Source: Nostoc sp. CHAB 5715 | GTDB taxonomy: Bacteria; Cyanobacteriota; Cyanobacteriia; Cyanobacteriales; Nostocaceae | Length of the DNA stretch: 6,546 nt | Assembly (NCBI RefSeq): GCF_020829685.1 | Contig: NZ_JAIVFR010000372.1 | Span: 1 to 6,546 of the forward strand | Direction of reading: 5' to 3' | Shown here: positions 1-6,287 of the stretch, one piece after another | How positions within the stretch are numbered: position 1 is the first letter of the stretch | How the letters are laid out: every line of letters begins with the position of its first letter | Notes under the pieces: model-generated | Seen by the model: the letters and a program-made list of their open reading frames with translations, nothing else | The model's database searches: none | Told to the model about the DNA's origin: nothing | Translations under genes and position numbers: made by a program

Positions 1-165
1 TATTAAATCGTGTAATTCGTCATGATGAATTACCTTGATACTATCATCGCCAAATGTGTCAGCGCATTCTTCAAGCGATGGCTTTTGTGAAGAGATGCTA
101 CTGCCAACGGCTACCATTGGCGATTGCGAATAAATATAGACATCACCCCGTAGCAATTCCAGCAT
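1..165 (-). CDS. Partial hypothetical protein, runs off left edge
   Basis: I do not recognise this protein. The minus strand is open from the stop at 199-201 to the left edge. I chose the ATG at 163-165, which gives 55 codons within the window; the frame upstream of it is also open for 11 codons, with a TTG at 166-168 as an alternative start. The peptide begins MLELLRGDVYIYSQSP and, at the window edge, reaches an acidic stretch with SLEECADTFGDD and HHDELHDLI. No signal peptide or membrane segment is visible. A weak purine-rich GAAGA lies upstream of the ATG. The preceding small frame on the same strand stops 43 nt upstream, so the two may be co-transcribed. The open frame and plausible amino-acid composition support coding, but the length is modest and the C-terminus is unseen. 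Confidence 0.33.
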   Translation of the reverse strand, partial: MLELLRGDVYIYSQSPMVAVGSSISSQKPSLEECADTFGDDSIKVIHHDELHDLI

Positions 166-208
166 CAACCATCTTCGCCAGACATTAGGTATTAAATCTT
201 ATCAGTGA

Positions 209-373
209 TTATGCTAGTTGCTGAAAATACCCATACTGCTCATCTGCATAATCGCTCGGTTCCATTTCTTGTAGTTTACCGACCCCTTCTCCTGCAAAGA
301 CGCACTCGCGTTCAGGGTAGGGAATAGGAAACAGGCAACAGTAGGATTGAAGCTCAAAGATAAAATTCCCCAT
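209..373 (-). CDS. Small hypothetical protein (54 aa)
   Basis: I do not recognise this protein. It runs from ATG at 371-373 to TAA at 209-211 and is bounded upstream by an in-frame TAG. The sequence has a hydrophobic/aromatic first half (MGNFIFELQSYCCLFPIPYP) and an acidic, polar second half (ERECVFAGEGVGKLQEMEPS, then a Tyr/Gln-rich tail ending FQQLA). Such a composition looks coding rather than random. It could be a complete small protein or the surviving C-terminal part of a longer gene that lost its start. The Shine-Dalgarno evidence is poor: AAGGGA sits too close to the ATG, while an AGGG about 11 nt upstream is better spaced. It lies downstream of a recombinase gene and upstream of another small frame on the same strand. 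A bipartite dyad at 391-417 sits just upstream and could hold its control site. Confidence 0.4.
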   Translation of the reverse strand: MGNFIFELQSYCCLFPIPYPERECVFAGEGVGKLQEMEPSDYADEQYGYFQQLA

Positions 374-390
374 TCCCTTATAGCCCTAAA

Positions 391-417
391 CTGAAAAGAA
401 GAGCGCTCGCATTTCAG
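391..417. repeat. Bipartite dyad: CTGAAA / TTTCAG around GAGCGCTC
   Basis: The arms CTGAAA (391-396) and TTTCAG (412-417) are perfect inverted repeats. Between them lies the perfect 8-bp palindrome GAGCGCTC (401-408), nearly concentric with the arms (centres 404 and 404.5). It sits between the end of the minus-strand recombinase gene and the start of the 54-codon frame. It could be an operator, a recombination site or a stem-loop in the mRNA; nothing in the sequence decides between these. Confidence 0.35.
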
Positions 418-433
418 AGCCAGGAACCTATAG

Positions 434-452
434 AAAAAGTGTAGAAACTACA
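434..452 (-). terminator. Weak intrinsic-terminator-like hairpin
   Basis: On the minus strand TGTAG-TTT-CTACA forms a 5-bp stem with a 3-nt loop, followed by C and then five T residues (434-438). It overlaps the stop codon of the recombinase at 448-1431, where a terminator would be expected. The stem is short and AT-containing, and many cyanobacterial genes lack clear intrinsic terminators, so this is a tentative call. Confidence 0.22.
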
Positions 453-1431
453 TCAATAGAGGAGATTTCTTCCTCTGTCCTGGAATAGTCAACTTTTGGA
501 CAGCACGGCGTTTAGTTTGTTCACCGCGACGGTCATATCTGGCAGTCTGGTCACTGTGAGCGTGTCCAGCTAACCTTTGAACTGTAGAAATATCTTCACC
601 AGCATCGAGCAGATCGGAGATGAAAGTTCTACGGAAATCGTGGGCGGAGAAATTAGTTACAAGAGCCTGTAAACCACGTTTTTGCAAGATGAACAGCACT
701 GCTTGAGAGGTAAGTCGTCGTCGCACTATCCTTGAGCCTCTGTTGACATGACATAGTAAAGGGCCTGCCTCGTAGCCTCGAAGCTCTAACCAGTCCAAGA
801 CGACAGTAAGAGCAGCATCGGGTAAGTACACAGTCCGGTCTTTACCACCTTTGCTACCGCGCACTTCTATTGCCCCGCTATTCAGGTCAAGGTCGCTCAA
901 GTCTAAATTCACCACTTCAGAGCGGCGGACTCCAGAACCACGGAGTATTGCAAATAGTGCAGCATCTCTATAACCAGTGGGGGTAGGGTCATCAAAGCAA
1001 GTTTGCATCAATTGGGCGATTTCTTCTGCCGCGAGAACACGTCCCCGCAATTGCTTGGTGACTTTAACGTTGGGAATGTCTACAGCACGAGCAAAATCAA
1101 CAGCACTCATAATCTCTAACCGCAAGGCTTCTTTTAAAACTCGCCGCAAAGCACACAGCACTTTATTGACATAAGCTGGTGCATATTTTTCGCTCAACAC
1201 AGAGCGGACTGCTGCCGTATGTTTGTAACGCAGTGCTGCCCAGTTCAGGGTCATCGCATCACAACTCGAGTTGGTTAACAATCGCGCGATCGCATTGAGA
1301 GCTTGGCGCATTGTGGGGCGGGAACCAGGGGAAAGGGTTGCCAAATAGACCGCAGCCGGATGTTCGATTAGCGGGATGGGAGAAGCCAGAGCGAGAGGAG
1401 AAGGTGTGCTGTTTTCAAGGGTTTGATGCAT
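448..1431 (-). CDS. Tyrosine recombinase/integrase (phage-integrase family), copy 1
   Basis: This 327-residue protein is a tyrosine-type site-specific recombinase that cuts and rejoins DNA through a covalent 3'-phosphotyrosine intermediate. The N-terminal SAM-like core-binding domain covers about residues 25-115. The catalytic domain covers about 130-310. The catalytic set looks complete: R169 in GVRRSEV, K194 in the SKGGKDR beta-hairpin, H264 and R267 in HDFRR, H290 in LAGH, and nucleophile Y299 in ARYDRR. Length is close to XerC/XerD-type enzymes with a slightly longer N-terminus. ATG at 1429-1431 follows GATAAGTAA. It is divergent from, and clearly paralogous to, the recombinase at 1478-2422; by eye well over half of aligned residues match, including a near-identical block VLCALRRVLKEALRLE. 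It holds one HIP1 site (1286-1293). The DNA target is unknown; a plasmid- or element-resolution role or element integration is inference. Confidence 0.93.
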   Translation of the reverse strand: MHQTLENSTPSPLALASPIPLIEHPAAVYLATLSPGSRPTMRQALNAIARLLTNSSCDAMTLNWAALRYKHTAAVRSVLSEKYAPAYVNKVLCALRRVLKEALRLEIMSAVDFARAVDIPNVKVTKQLRGRVLAAEEIAQLMQTCFDDPTPTGYRDAALFAILRGSGVRRSEVVNLDLSDLDLNSGAIEVRGSKGGKDRTVYLPDAALTVVLDWLELRGYEAGPLLCHVNRGSRIVRRRLTSQAVLFILQKRGLQALVTNFSAHDFRRTFISDLLDAGEDISTVQRLAGHAHSDQTARYDRRGEQTKRRAVQKLTIPGQRKKSPLLM

Positions 1432-1477
1432 TTACTTATCGGAACGTTCATTCTTATAAGCCCCCTTTTGATAAGTG
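1432..1477. promoter_or_regulatory. Divergent spacer packed with palindromes (candidate operator/core site)
   Basis: Only 46 bp separate the two divergent recombinase starts. They contain the palindrome GAACGTTC (1442-1449), the palindrome CTTATAAG (1453-1460), and an outer perfect inverted repeat ACTTATC (1434-1440) / GATAAGT (1470-1476). The two 8-bp palindromes are centred 11 bp apart, about one helical turn. The outer repeat places GATAAGT just before each start codon, so it may simply be a leader kept after an inverted duplication. Both promoters must lie in this spacer or inside the opposite gene. It could be an operator for autoregulation or a recombination site; neither has been shown. 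Confidence 0.45.
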
Positions 1478-2422
1478 ATGTCCCTCAGCACTGCCTCATC
1501 TCTAGTTTTGACGATTCCGCCACCACTGACGGAACACCCAGCCTCCGTTTACCTTTCTTCACTCTCGCCGGGGTCGGAACCGACGATGAAGCGATCGCTT
1601 TCTTTGATTGCTGAACTGTTGACTAATGGGCAAGCTGATTATTTAACCCTGGACTGGGCATCACTCAGGTACAAACACACCGCCGCAATTCGAGCTGCAC
1701 TCATCAAAAATTATGAACCCGCGACAGTTAACAGGGTGCTGTGTGCGCTGCGGCGTGTTCTCAAGGAAGCGCTACGTTTAGAGTTAATGTCCCCGGTTGA
1801 CTATGCTCGTGCAGTTGATATCAGCAGCGTGAAGGCAAGAAAGGAACTGCGGGGACGGGCATTAACACAGAACGAGATTGACGCATTGATGAGGGTTTGC
1901 TTTAGCGATCGCACCCCCGCCGGATTCCGTGACGCTGCACTAATCGCTATCCTTCGCGGTGCTGGCTTGCGTCGGGCTGAGGTGGTCAAACTTGACTTGA
2001 AGGATTTTAAATCTGATGGTGAGATAAAGGTTAGGTCAGGTAAAGGTCGTGTTGACAGGACGGTTTATTTATCCCCAGGTGCGATCGCTCTGGTCAATGA
2101 TTGGATTGAAATCAGAACTCTCATCCCTGGAGCGCTGCTGTGTCAAGTTAACAAATCCGGTCGTGTAGTTCAGCAACGCCTTACACCCCAGGCGGTGTTA
2201 TTCATTTTGCAAAAGCGAGGGTTAGAAGCGGGGCTAGAGCATTTCTCGCCTCATGATATGCGGCGTACATTCGTCTCAGACCTGCTTACAGCTGGTACAG
2301 ATATTGCAACTGTGCAAAGTTTGGCCGGTCACTCAAACCCTGCCATAACTGCACGGTATGACCGTCGGGGAGAGGAGAGAAAACGCCGTGCTGCCGTACA
2401 GTTGGAGATTTTGGGGCGTTAG
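1478..2422 (+). CDS. Tyrosine recombinase/integrase (phage-integrase family), copy 2
   Basis: This protein of 314 residues belongs to the same family as copy 1 and is its divergent partner. The core-binding domain covers about residues 18-110 and the catalytic domain about 125-305. Catalytic residues, counted from the ATG at 1478, are R165 in GLRRAEV, K189 in SGKGR, H259 and R262 in HDMRR, H285 in LAGH and nucleophile Y294 in ARYDRR. A GTG directly upstream (1475-1477) is an equally possible start; I prefer ATG because copy 1 has the same GATAAGT leader before an ATG. Both genes share blocks such as SLRYKHTAA/ALRYKHTAA and QAVLFILQKRGL, so they arose by duplication. Three HIP1 sites lie inside. 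The gene ends 47 bp before the transposon. The two proteins could act together as a heteromeric pair, like XerC/XerD, but that is inference. Confidence 0.93.
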   Translation: MSLSTASSLVLTIPPPLTEHPASVYLSSLSPGSEPTMKRSLSLIAELLTNGQADYLTLDWASLRYKHTAAIRAALIKNYEPATVNRVLCALRRVLKEALRLELMSPVDYARAVDISSVKARKELRGRALTQNEIDALMRVCFSDRTPAGFRDAALIAILRGAGLRRAEVVKLDLKDFKSDGEIKVRSGKGRVDRTVYLSPGAIALVNDWIEIRTLIPGALLCQVNKSGRVVQQRLTPQAVLFILQKRGLEAGLEHFSPHDMRRTFVSDLLTAGTDIATVQSLAGHSNPAITARYDRRGEERKRRAAVQLEILGR

Positions 2423-2469
2423 TGCTTATTTCCTCTAAGAAACTGGAACTGGGGGCGTGAGCTTCTTAT

Positions 2470-2524
2470 GGGGTCATGACGAAGTACGTGTAAAATGGGA
2501 CACGTTGTAAAGTTTTGTAAAGAA
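2470..2524 (+). repeat. Left terminal inverted repeat of the Tn3-family element
   Basis: It begins GGGGTCATGACGAAGTACGT and pairs with the reverse complement of 6336-6390 over 55 bp with a single difference (G at 2484, A in the right-hand copy). This is longer than the usual roughly 38 bp of the family. The tnpA stop codon lies 20 bp inside it. The 5 bp outside are CTTAT. Confidence 0.93.
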
Positions 2525-2543
2525 TTCTTCTTACAGCAGTCAG

Positions 2544-3254
2544 TTACACGAAAACGAACGCCGCCACCTCATCCAATGTCTGCGGTAAAGTATCCAAGTC
2601 AATCGAGTAGTCACCAAATCGTTTGATATGACTATTCATGTAAGGACTTAAAGCGGCCACATCTTCACGCATAATTAAATAGCCTTCACGCTTCAAATCA
2701 CGCAAAATATTTGTTAAATCAACCACATTGTGAAAGATTACCGCATTAGCAATCAAATCATTATATTTAATAATTTTCTCTTGTTCTTCTGGAGCATTAT
2801 AACCAATTATTCCAAATCCCCCAAAGAAAAACCATTTAGAAAAACCATGATAAGCTTCAACTTTATTTGTTGCAGCAGTAATCTGCTGTCTTAACTTAAT
2901 ATCAGAAATATACTCCAATAAGAATACTGTTCTTACTACTCGTCCCAATTCTTGAAAAGCTTGGTAAAGCCGATTTTTATGGCTATAGTTACCTAACTTT
3001 CGTAATAAAACTGGCGAAGAAACTTTTCCGGCTTGAATTGATAGCACAACCTGTAAAAGGTCTTGCCAATGAATTTTAATTAAAACCCAATTGATAGGAT
3101 CTTTAAAAAGTAAATCAATGTGCTGATAAACTGTTTCTTTGTCGGGACGGAAGAAATTTAAATCTTTCCAGTTTCTAATGCGAGGCATTAACTTAATACC
3201 CAGCAAATAGGAAGACAGCAAAAACTGGTGTTGATTGACCTTGAGTGTCGGCAT
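2544..3254 (-). CDS. tnpA: C-terminal fragment of Tn3-family transposase
   Basis: This is the downstream piece of the split transposase (236 codons from the first ATG in this frame, which is out of frame with the upstream piece and unlikely to be a true start). From about residue 11 it continues the DDE domain with LLSSYLLGIKLMPRIRNW, a strongly conserved Tn3-transposase block. It carries the catalytic glutamate at E133 in NKVEAYH. The usual C-terminal region containing NAVIFHN and LRDLKREG follows. It ends at TAA (2544-2546), close to the left terminal repeat as is normal. On its own it lacks both catalytic aspartates and should be inactive. Confidence 0.7.
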   Translation of the reverse strand: MPTLKVNQHQFLLSSYLLGIKLMPRIRNWKDLNFFRPDKETVYQHIDLLFKDPINWVLIKIHWQDLLQVVLSIQAGKVSSPVLLRKLGNYSHKNRLYQAFQELGRVVRTVFLLEYISDIKLRQQITAATNKVEAYHGFSKWFFFGGFGIIGYNAPEEQEKIIKYNDLIANAVIFHNVVDLTNILRDLKREGYLIMREDVAALSPYMNSHIKRFGDYSIDLDTLPQTLDEVAAFVFV

Positions 3255-5505
3255 GAATCGTGTCCGGTTGGATATCAGATTTATTTTTTAATAAGCCTTC
3301 AATGATATAAACTGCTTCCCATGTTCCGCAAGAAATAAAGTGGCTAAATAATGCCACATAACTATCAGCAACGTGATGATAAGCAATGCCACCGTAACCA
3401 CCATATCGAATATGGTACTCAGACAGCAGATTCTCTTCATAAAGTTCATATTTGGTTCCATCTGCTGCTGCTGTTGAGCCGTCACCCCATAACTTTGGCA
3501 AGTTCAAGACATTGTAGCGGTTAATTATATCGGTCAATGCTGCGTTTAGTTTATCTGCATTCACATGACGACGATTGACAAACGAAAGCTCTCTAGCAGT
3601 TACCACTCCTCGCATATGTCGTGCTGCTTGTGTTGGCCCTAAGTTACAACCATAAGCAAAGGTAGTTAGTAAATAACGCTCAATAGCACGTTCTAACTTG
3701 GGGTCAGAGCCACTCATTGGCCCAAAATGTCTTGTAAAATTAGTCCAATAATCAACATTTTTCAGAATATCAATTAAATTGCGTTCTGGAAAACGTTCGG
3801 AGACTGCTTCTATTATTGCCTTGGCTTGGAGACTCAATTCATGACGTGGTGGCTTTTTTAATACTGGTTCTCCTTGGTCATTAATTACAACTTGACGGTT
3901 ATCAGGATAAGCTTCATCTACTTTTTGTGCTGTATCAGCAAGCATTGACTTTAATTTCTCAACAAAGCCAACGGCAGTTGAAACCAAGCCCAAATTCTGA
4001 CAATATTGGTCAATCAGTGATAAACATTCTGACCAAGGAAGTAGTTGCTCTCTGTGGTCTGCATAATCCTCGCTACCATGAACACATATATCCCCAGACC
4101 TTAATTCTGCTGCCAAATAGGAGAAAACACAAACCTCAAAATGACGACGAATAATTTTAGAATGTTCTCCCTGTTGAGTAAACACAAGTTTCTGCCATTG
4201 CGGTGAAGCAAAATCTAGATTGATACTATCTTTGATAAATTCGCCACGTCGATGTGAGTTTTCAACCAGAAAATTTAATGCGTATACTACACTTTGTTCA
4301 CTGGTAGTAGATGAAAACTTCAAAGCACTTAGTAACCGAAAAAATACACGGCGGTGGCTTTTGTAAAAACGCCATAGTAATGGAATATAGTTGTTCCCCT
4401 TATAGGCATTAACAGCTTCGCATTCATTCAACAATTGCTGCGCTCCTCCTACGGGTGCAAAAACCTGATTTACCTGACCGAGAATTTCTGTATTTACTGG
4501 TTCATCTACAAAAATTTCTAGAACATTGGTAAAAATTCTCAGCAATCTCTCTATAGTTGATTGTTGTTTTTCTCGGAGTTTATCTAGTTCTTCTTTAGCT
4601 TTATGATGAATGCTCCGCATCCTTTTGAGGAACATTTCGATTAAATTATCCCTAGTTTGTACCTGAGCCGAGTAAATTAAGCATAGTAAAATGGTAATTC
4701 GTTTGGGCAGCTTAATTGCTTTCATCTCAGAAGCAGTTAAAACCCTAGCCTCAGCAGCAAAATGTTGTATCTTAGTAGCAGTAATTTGGTCTAAAAATGG
4801 TTTGACATCCCCTAATGTTTCCAACCAAGTGAGGTGTATAAGTAAATCATTAAGATGATTGCGAGTTGGACGCTTGGGTAGCTGCTTGAGATTATTAAAA
4901 GGGGTAAGCCTTTCGGTCGGATAACTATCTAATAAGCTATTTATATACTCGATATATTCTTGCTCAAGTCGGTTAATAACAAAATTAAATATTTTTTGAT
5001 TAACTAAATGTCGTATACGACGTACTAATCTGTCTAAAGTGTAAAATCCCGGTAATTCGTACCGTTGTTTGATTAGTTCGCCAATAGCGACGTTGATTAA
5101 ATCAGCAGGATTATCCATGACTTTAGCTGATTCATGTACAGCTAATGCTGCTAAGTGTCTGGCATTTTTATCAAAATCATTTACCTTGAGATATTCGCGG
5201 ATAGCAACTCGATGCCGATACATTGTTTTGTTGTTTTCATAACCCAAAACAATCTCAGTTGGCATTTTTAAGCAGCCACGAATGTGATTGACTATTGAGT
5301 TGGGAATCTCAGAAAGTTTTGGAAAATACCCTAATCGCTGAAATGCTTTTAATAAAACTATTAAGTTAAAGATATTGCTTTGTCCCTTGGCAGTTCTATA
5401 GGTGAAAGCAATTTCTGATTTTGTAGGAGTGTAAATTTCCGTAAGTTCTTTAGCAGTAAAGTAGCGCTTTAACCTGGGGTAAGCAGTACGTTCTATAGAT
5501 GTCAC
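3193..5505 (-). CDS. tnpA: N-terminal 770-aa portion of Tn3-family transposase
   Basis: This upstream piece starts at GTG (5503-5505); no ATG or other common start occurs between it and the in-frame stop at 5548-5550, and the first residues already match the DUF4158 start pattern (RYFTAKELTEIYTPTKSEIA). The middle part is helical and charged. Near residues 594-665 it has the block FGPMSGSDPKLERAIERYLL and NLGPTQAARHM, then GDGSTAAADGTKYE with catalytic D682 and IHADTQG with D753. After TPVFA the frame runs into unrelated residues and a TAA at 3193-3195. It lacks the catalytic glutamate. It could still bind the terminal repeats and act as an inhibitor, but this is speculation. Confidence 0.85.
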   Translation of the reverse strand: MTSIERTAYPRLKRYFTAKELTEIYTPTKSEIAFTYRTAKGQSNIFNLIVLLKAFQRLGYFPKLSEIPNSIVNHIRGCLKMPTEIVLGYENNKTMYRHRVAIREYLKVNDFDKNARHLAALAVHESAKVMDNPADLINVAIGELIKQRYELPGFYTLDRLVRRIRHLVNQKIFNFVINRLEQEYIEYINSLLDSYPTERLTPFNNLKQLPKRPTRNHLNDLLIHLTWLETLGDVKPFLDQITATKIQHFAAEARVLTASEMKAIKLPKRITILLCLIYSAQVQTRDNLIEMFLKRMRSIHHKAKEELDKLREKQQSTIERLLRIFTNVLEIFVDEPVNTEILGQVNQVFAPVGGAQQLLNECEAVNAYKGNNYIPLLWRFYKSHRRVFFRLLSALKFSSTTSEQSVVYALNFLVENSHRRGEFIKDSINLDFASPQWQKLVFTQQGEHSKIIRRHFEVCVFSYLAAELRSGDICVHGSEDYADHREQLLPWSECLSLIDQYCQNLGLVSTAVGFVEKLKSMLADTAQKVDEAYPDNRQVVINDQGEPVLKKPPRHELSLQAKAIIEAVSERFPERNLIDILKNVDYWTNFTRHFGPMSGSDPKLERAIERYLLTTFAYGCNLGPTQAARHMRGVVTARELSFVNRRHVNADKLNAALTDIINRYNVLNLPKLWGDGSTAAADGTKYELYEENLLSEYHIRYGGYGGIAYHHVADSYVALFSHFISCGTWEAVYIIEGLLKNKSDIQPDTIHADTQGQSTPVFAVFLFAGY

Positions 5506-5702
5506 TCTGAATGGGTGTGTACGATTTTTAACTTCAAAAAATATATATCACTAATAAGCCGCTCATCTCTTGCTTATGTATGGAAACATTACCAAAAAGA
5601 ACTATTTATGGGCAAGTTTTTAACATGGAATGTGTGGGAAGTTGATTGTGTCGTACCCAATGTCACAGTACTCAATTATCATTTATGGGCAAGTTGGTTT
5701 TT
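5506..5702. promoter_or_regulatory. Divergent tnpA/recombinase spacer (candidate resolution and promoter region)
   Basis: This 197-bp spacer lies between the divergent tnpA GTG and the recombinase ATG. In Tn3-family elements the resolution site and both promoters are normally placed here. It is AT-rich and contains ATATATAT (5540-5547), a 15-bp direct repeat (5604-5618 and 5681-5695), a shared TTTTTAAC (5525-5532 and 5617-5624), and CTTGCTTATGTAT (5569-5581), a loose inverted match (9 of 13) to the direct repeat. No convincing -35/-10 pair could be fixed by eye. Confidence 0.45.
5604..5695 (+). repeat. 15-bp direct repeat ATTTATGGGCAAGTT, two copies
   Basis: Exact copies at 5604-5618 and 5681-5695 are offset by 77 bp, about seven helical turns. 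The second copy overlaps a possible upstream start (ATG at 5685) of the tyrosine recombinase. An exact 15-mer repeated in a 197-bp spacer is unlikely by chance even in AT-rich DNA. By analogy with the TnpI system of Tn4430, where recombinase-binding motifs lie beside the recombinase gene, these may be recombinase-binding sites of the resolution site. Confidence 0.55.
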
Positions 5703-6287
5703 ATGGCTCATAATACTCCACCCCTCAAGGTTCCTAACCTAGAAAAACGCACACGAGAACATCTGCTGCCCAACGAAGTTGAAGCCATGATTAAAGCAGC
5801 TTCATCTTTTGGGCGGCACGGTCATAGAGATTCGACTTTAATTCTACTGGCCTATCGTCACGGTCTGCGGGTATCAGAATTGGTAGCCTTGCAATGGTCT
5901 CAAGTAGATTTTTCTAGTGGCACGATTTATATCAATCGACTCAAGCATGGTATCAGTTCAACCCATCCGTTACGTGCCAGAGAGTTGAGGTGGCTACGAC
6001 AACTACAACGAGAATATCCTGCTTCCCCTTACCTGTTTGTTTCTGAGCGTGGTACTCCGATGGCTGCTGCCACAGCCTTTAACATTATTAGTCGTGCTGG
6101 CACTCTTGCTGGGTTAGCTTTATCGGTGCATCCGCATATGTTACGTCATGCCTGCGGGTTTTATTTAGCATCTCATGGTCATGACACCAGAGCTATTCAG
6201 GCTTATCTGGGACATAAGAATATTCAACACACTATTCGCTACACAGAACTCACGAGCGATCGCTTCCAGAAATTTTGGCTCGACTGA
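5703..6287 (+). CDS. Small FimB/FimE-like tyrosine recombinase, probable transposon resolvase
   Basis: This is a 194-residue tyrosine recombinase made almost entirely of the catalytic domain, without the N-terminal core-binding domain seen in Xer-type enzymes. Size and motifs resemble the FimB/FimE invertases. Catalytic residues are R56 in GLRVSEL, probable K81 in RLKHG, H145 and R148 in HMLRHACG, H171 in LGHKN and nucleophile Y180 in IRYTEL. I chose the ATG at 5703 because the family pattern begins soon after it; in-frame ATG at 5685 and TTG at 5646 would add 6 or 19 residues with no family likeness. No clear ribosome site precedes any of them. Encoded inside the Tn3-family element and divergent from tnpA, it probably resolves cointegrates, the job done elsewhere by a serine resolvase or TnpI. 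One HIP1 site lies near its 3' end. Confidence 0.9.
   Translation: MAHNTPPLKVPNLEKRTREHLLPNEVEAMIKAASSFGRHGHRDSTLILLAYRHGLRVSELVALQWSQVDFSSGTIYINRLKHGISSTHPLRARELRWLRQLQREYPASPYLFVSERGTPMAAATAFNIISRAGTLAGLALSVHPHMLRHACGFYLASHGHDTRAIQAYLGHKNIQHTIRYTELTSDRFQKFWLD

Larger units (their letters stand above)
2544..5505 (-). pseudogene. tnpA: Tn3-family transposase, frameshifted
   Basis: TnpA binds the terminal repeats and carries out replicative transposition. Read across the frame break it would be about 985 residues, the normal size for the family. The order is a DUF4158-type DNA-binding N-terminus (about 1-165), a long helical middle, and the DDE RNase-H-like domain with D682 (AADGT), D753 (HADTQG) and a glutamate in NKVEAYH. 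Between the conserved TPV and YLLGI motifs there are 13 nt where four codons (12 nt) are expected, so one extra base lies between 3210 and 3222. The T5 run at 3220-3224 (minus strand) is at the edge of this interval. All domains and catalytic residues are otherwise present, so the break is recent, a sequencing error, or less likely a recoding site. Confidence 0.85.

Noticed and set aside
458..476. AGAGGA / TCCTCT inverted repeat as terminator of recombinase copy 1
   Set aside because: It lies inside the coding region and is not followed by a T-run on the minus strand.
1423..1614. Plus-strand frame overlapping the divergent spacer and the start of recombinase copy 2
   Set aside because: Recombinase copy 2 occupies the same bases with full family motifs; this is a shadow frame.
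2423..2469. Possible NRPS or promoter sequence between recombinase copy 2 and the left terminal repeat
   Set aside because: Reading the 47 bp in all frames gave no condensation-domain likeness and no clear promoter; nothing supportable.
3220..3224. T5 run on the tnpA strand as a programmed slippage site
   Set aside because: Five bases is short for efficient slippage and the Tn3 family is not known to need recoding; kept only as a remote possibility beside mutation or read error.
5515..5742. Plus-strand 75-codon open frame in the tnpA/recombinase spacer
   Set aside because: It overlaps the direct repeat and the start of the recombinase in another frame, has low-complexity aromatic content and no family likeness; a chance frame.
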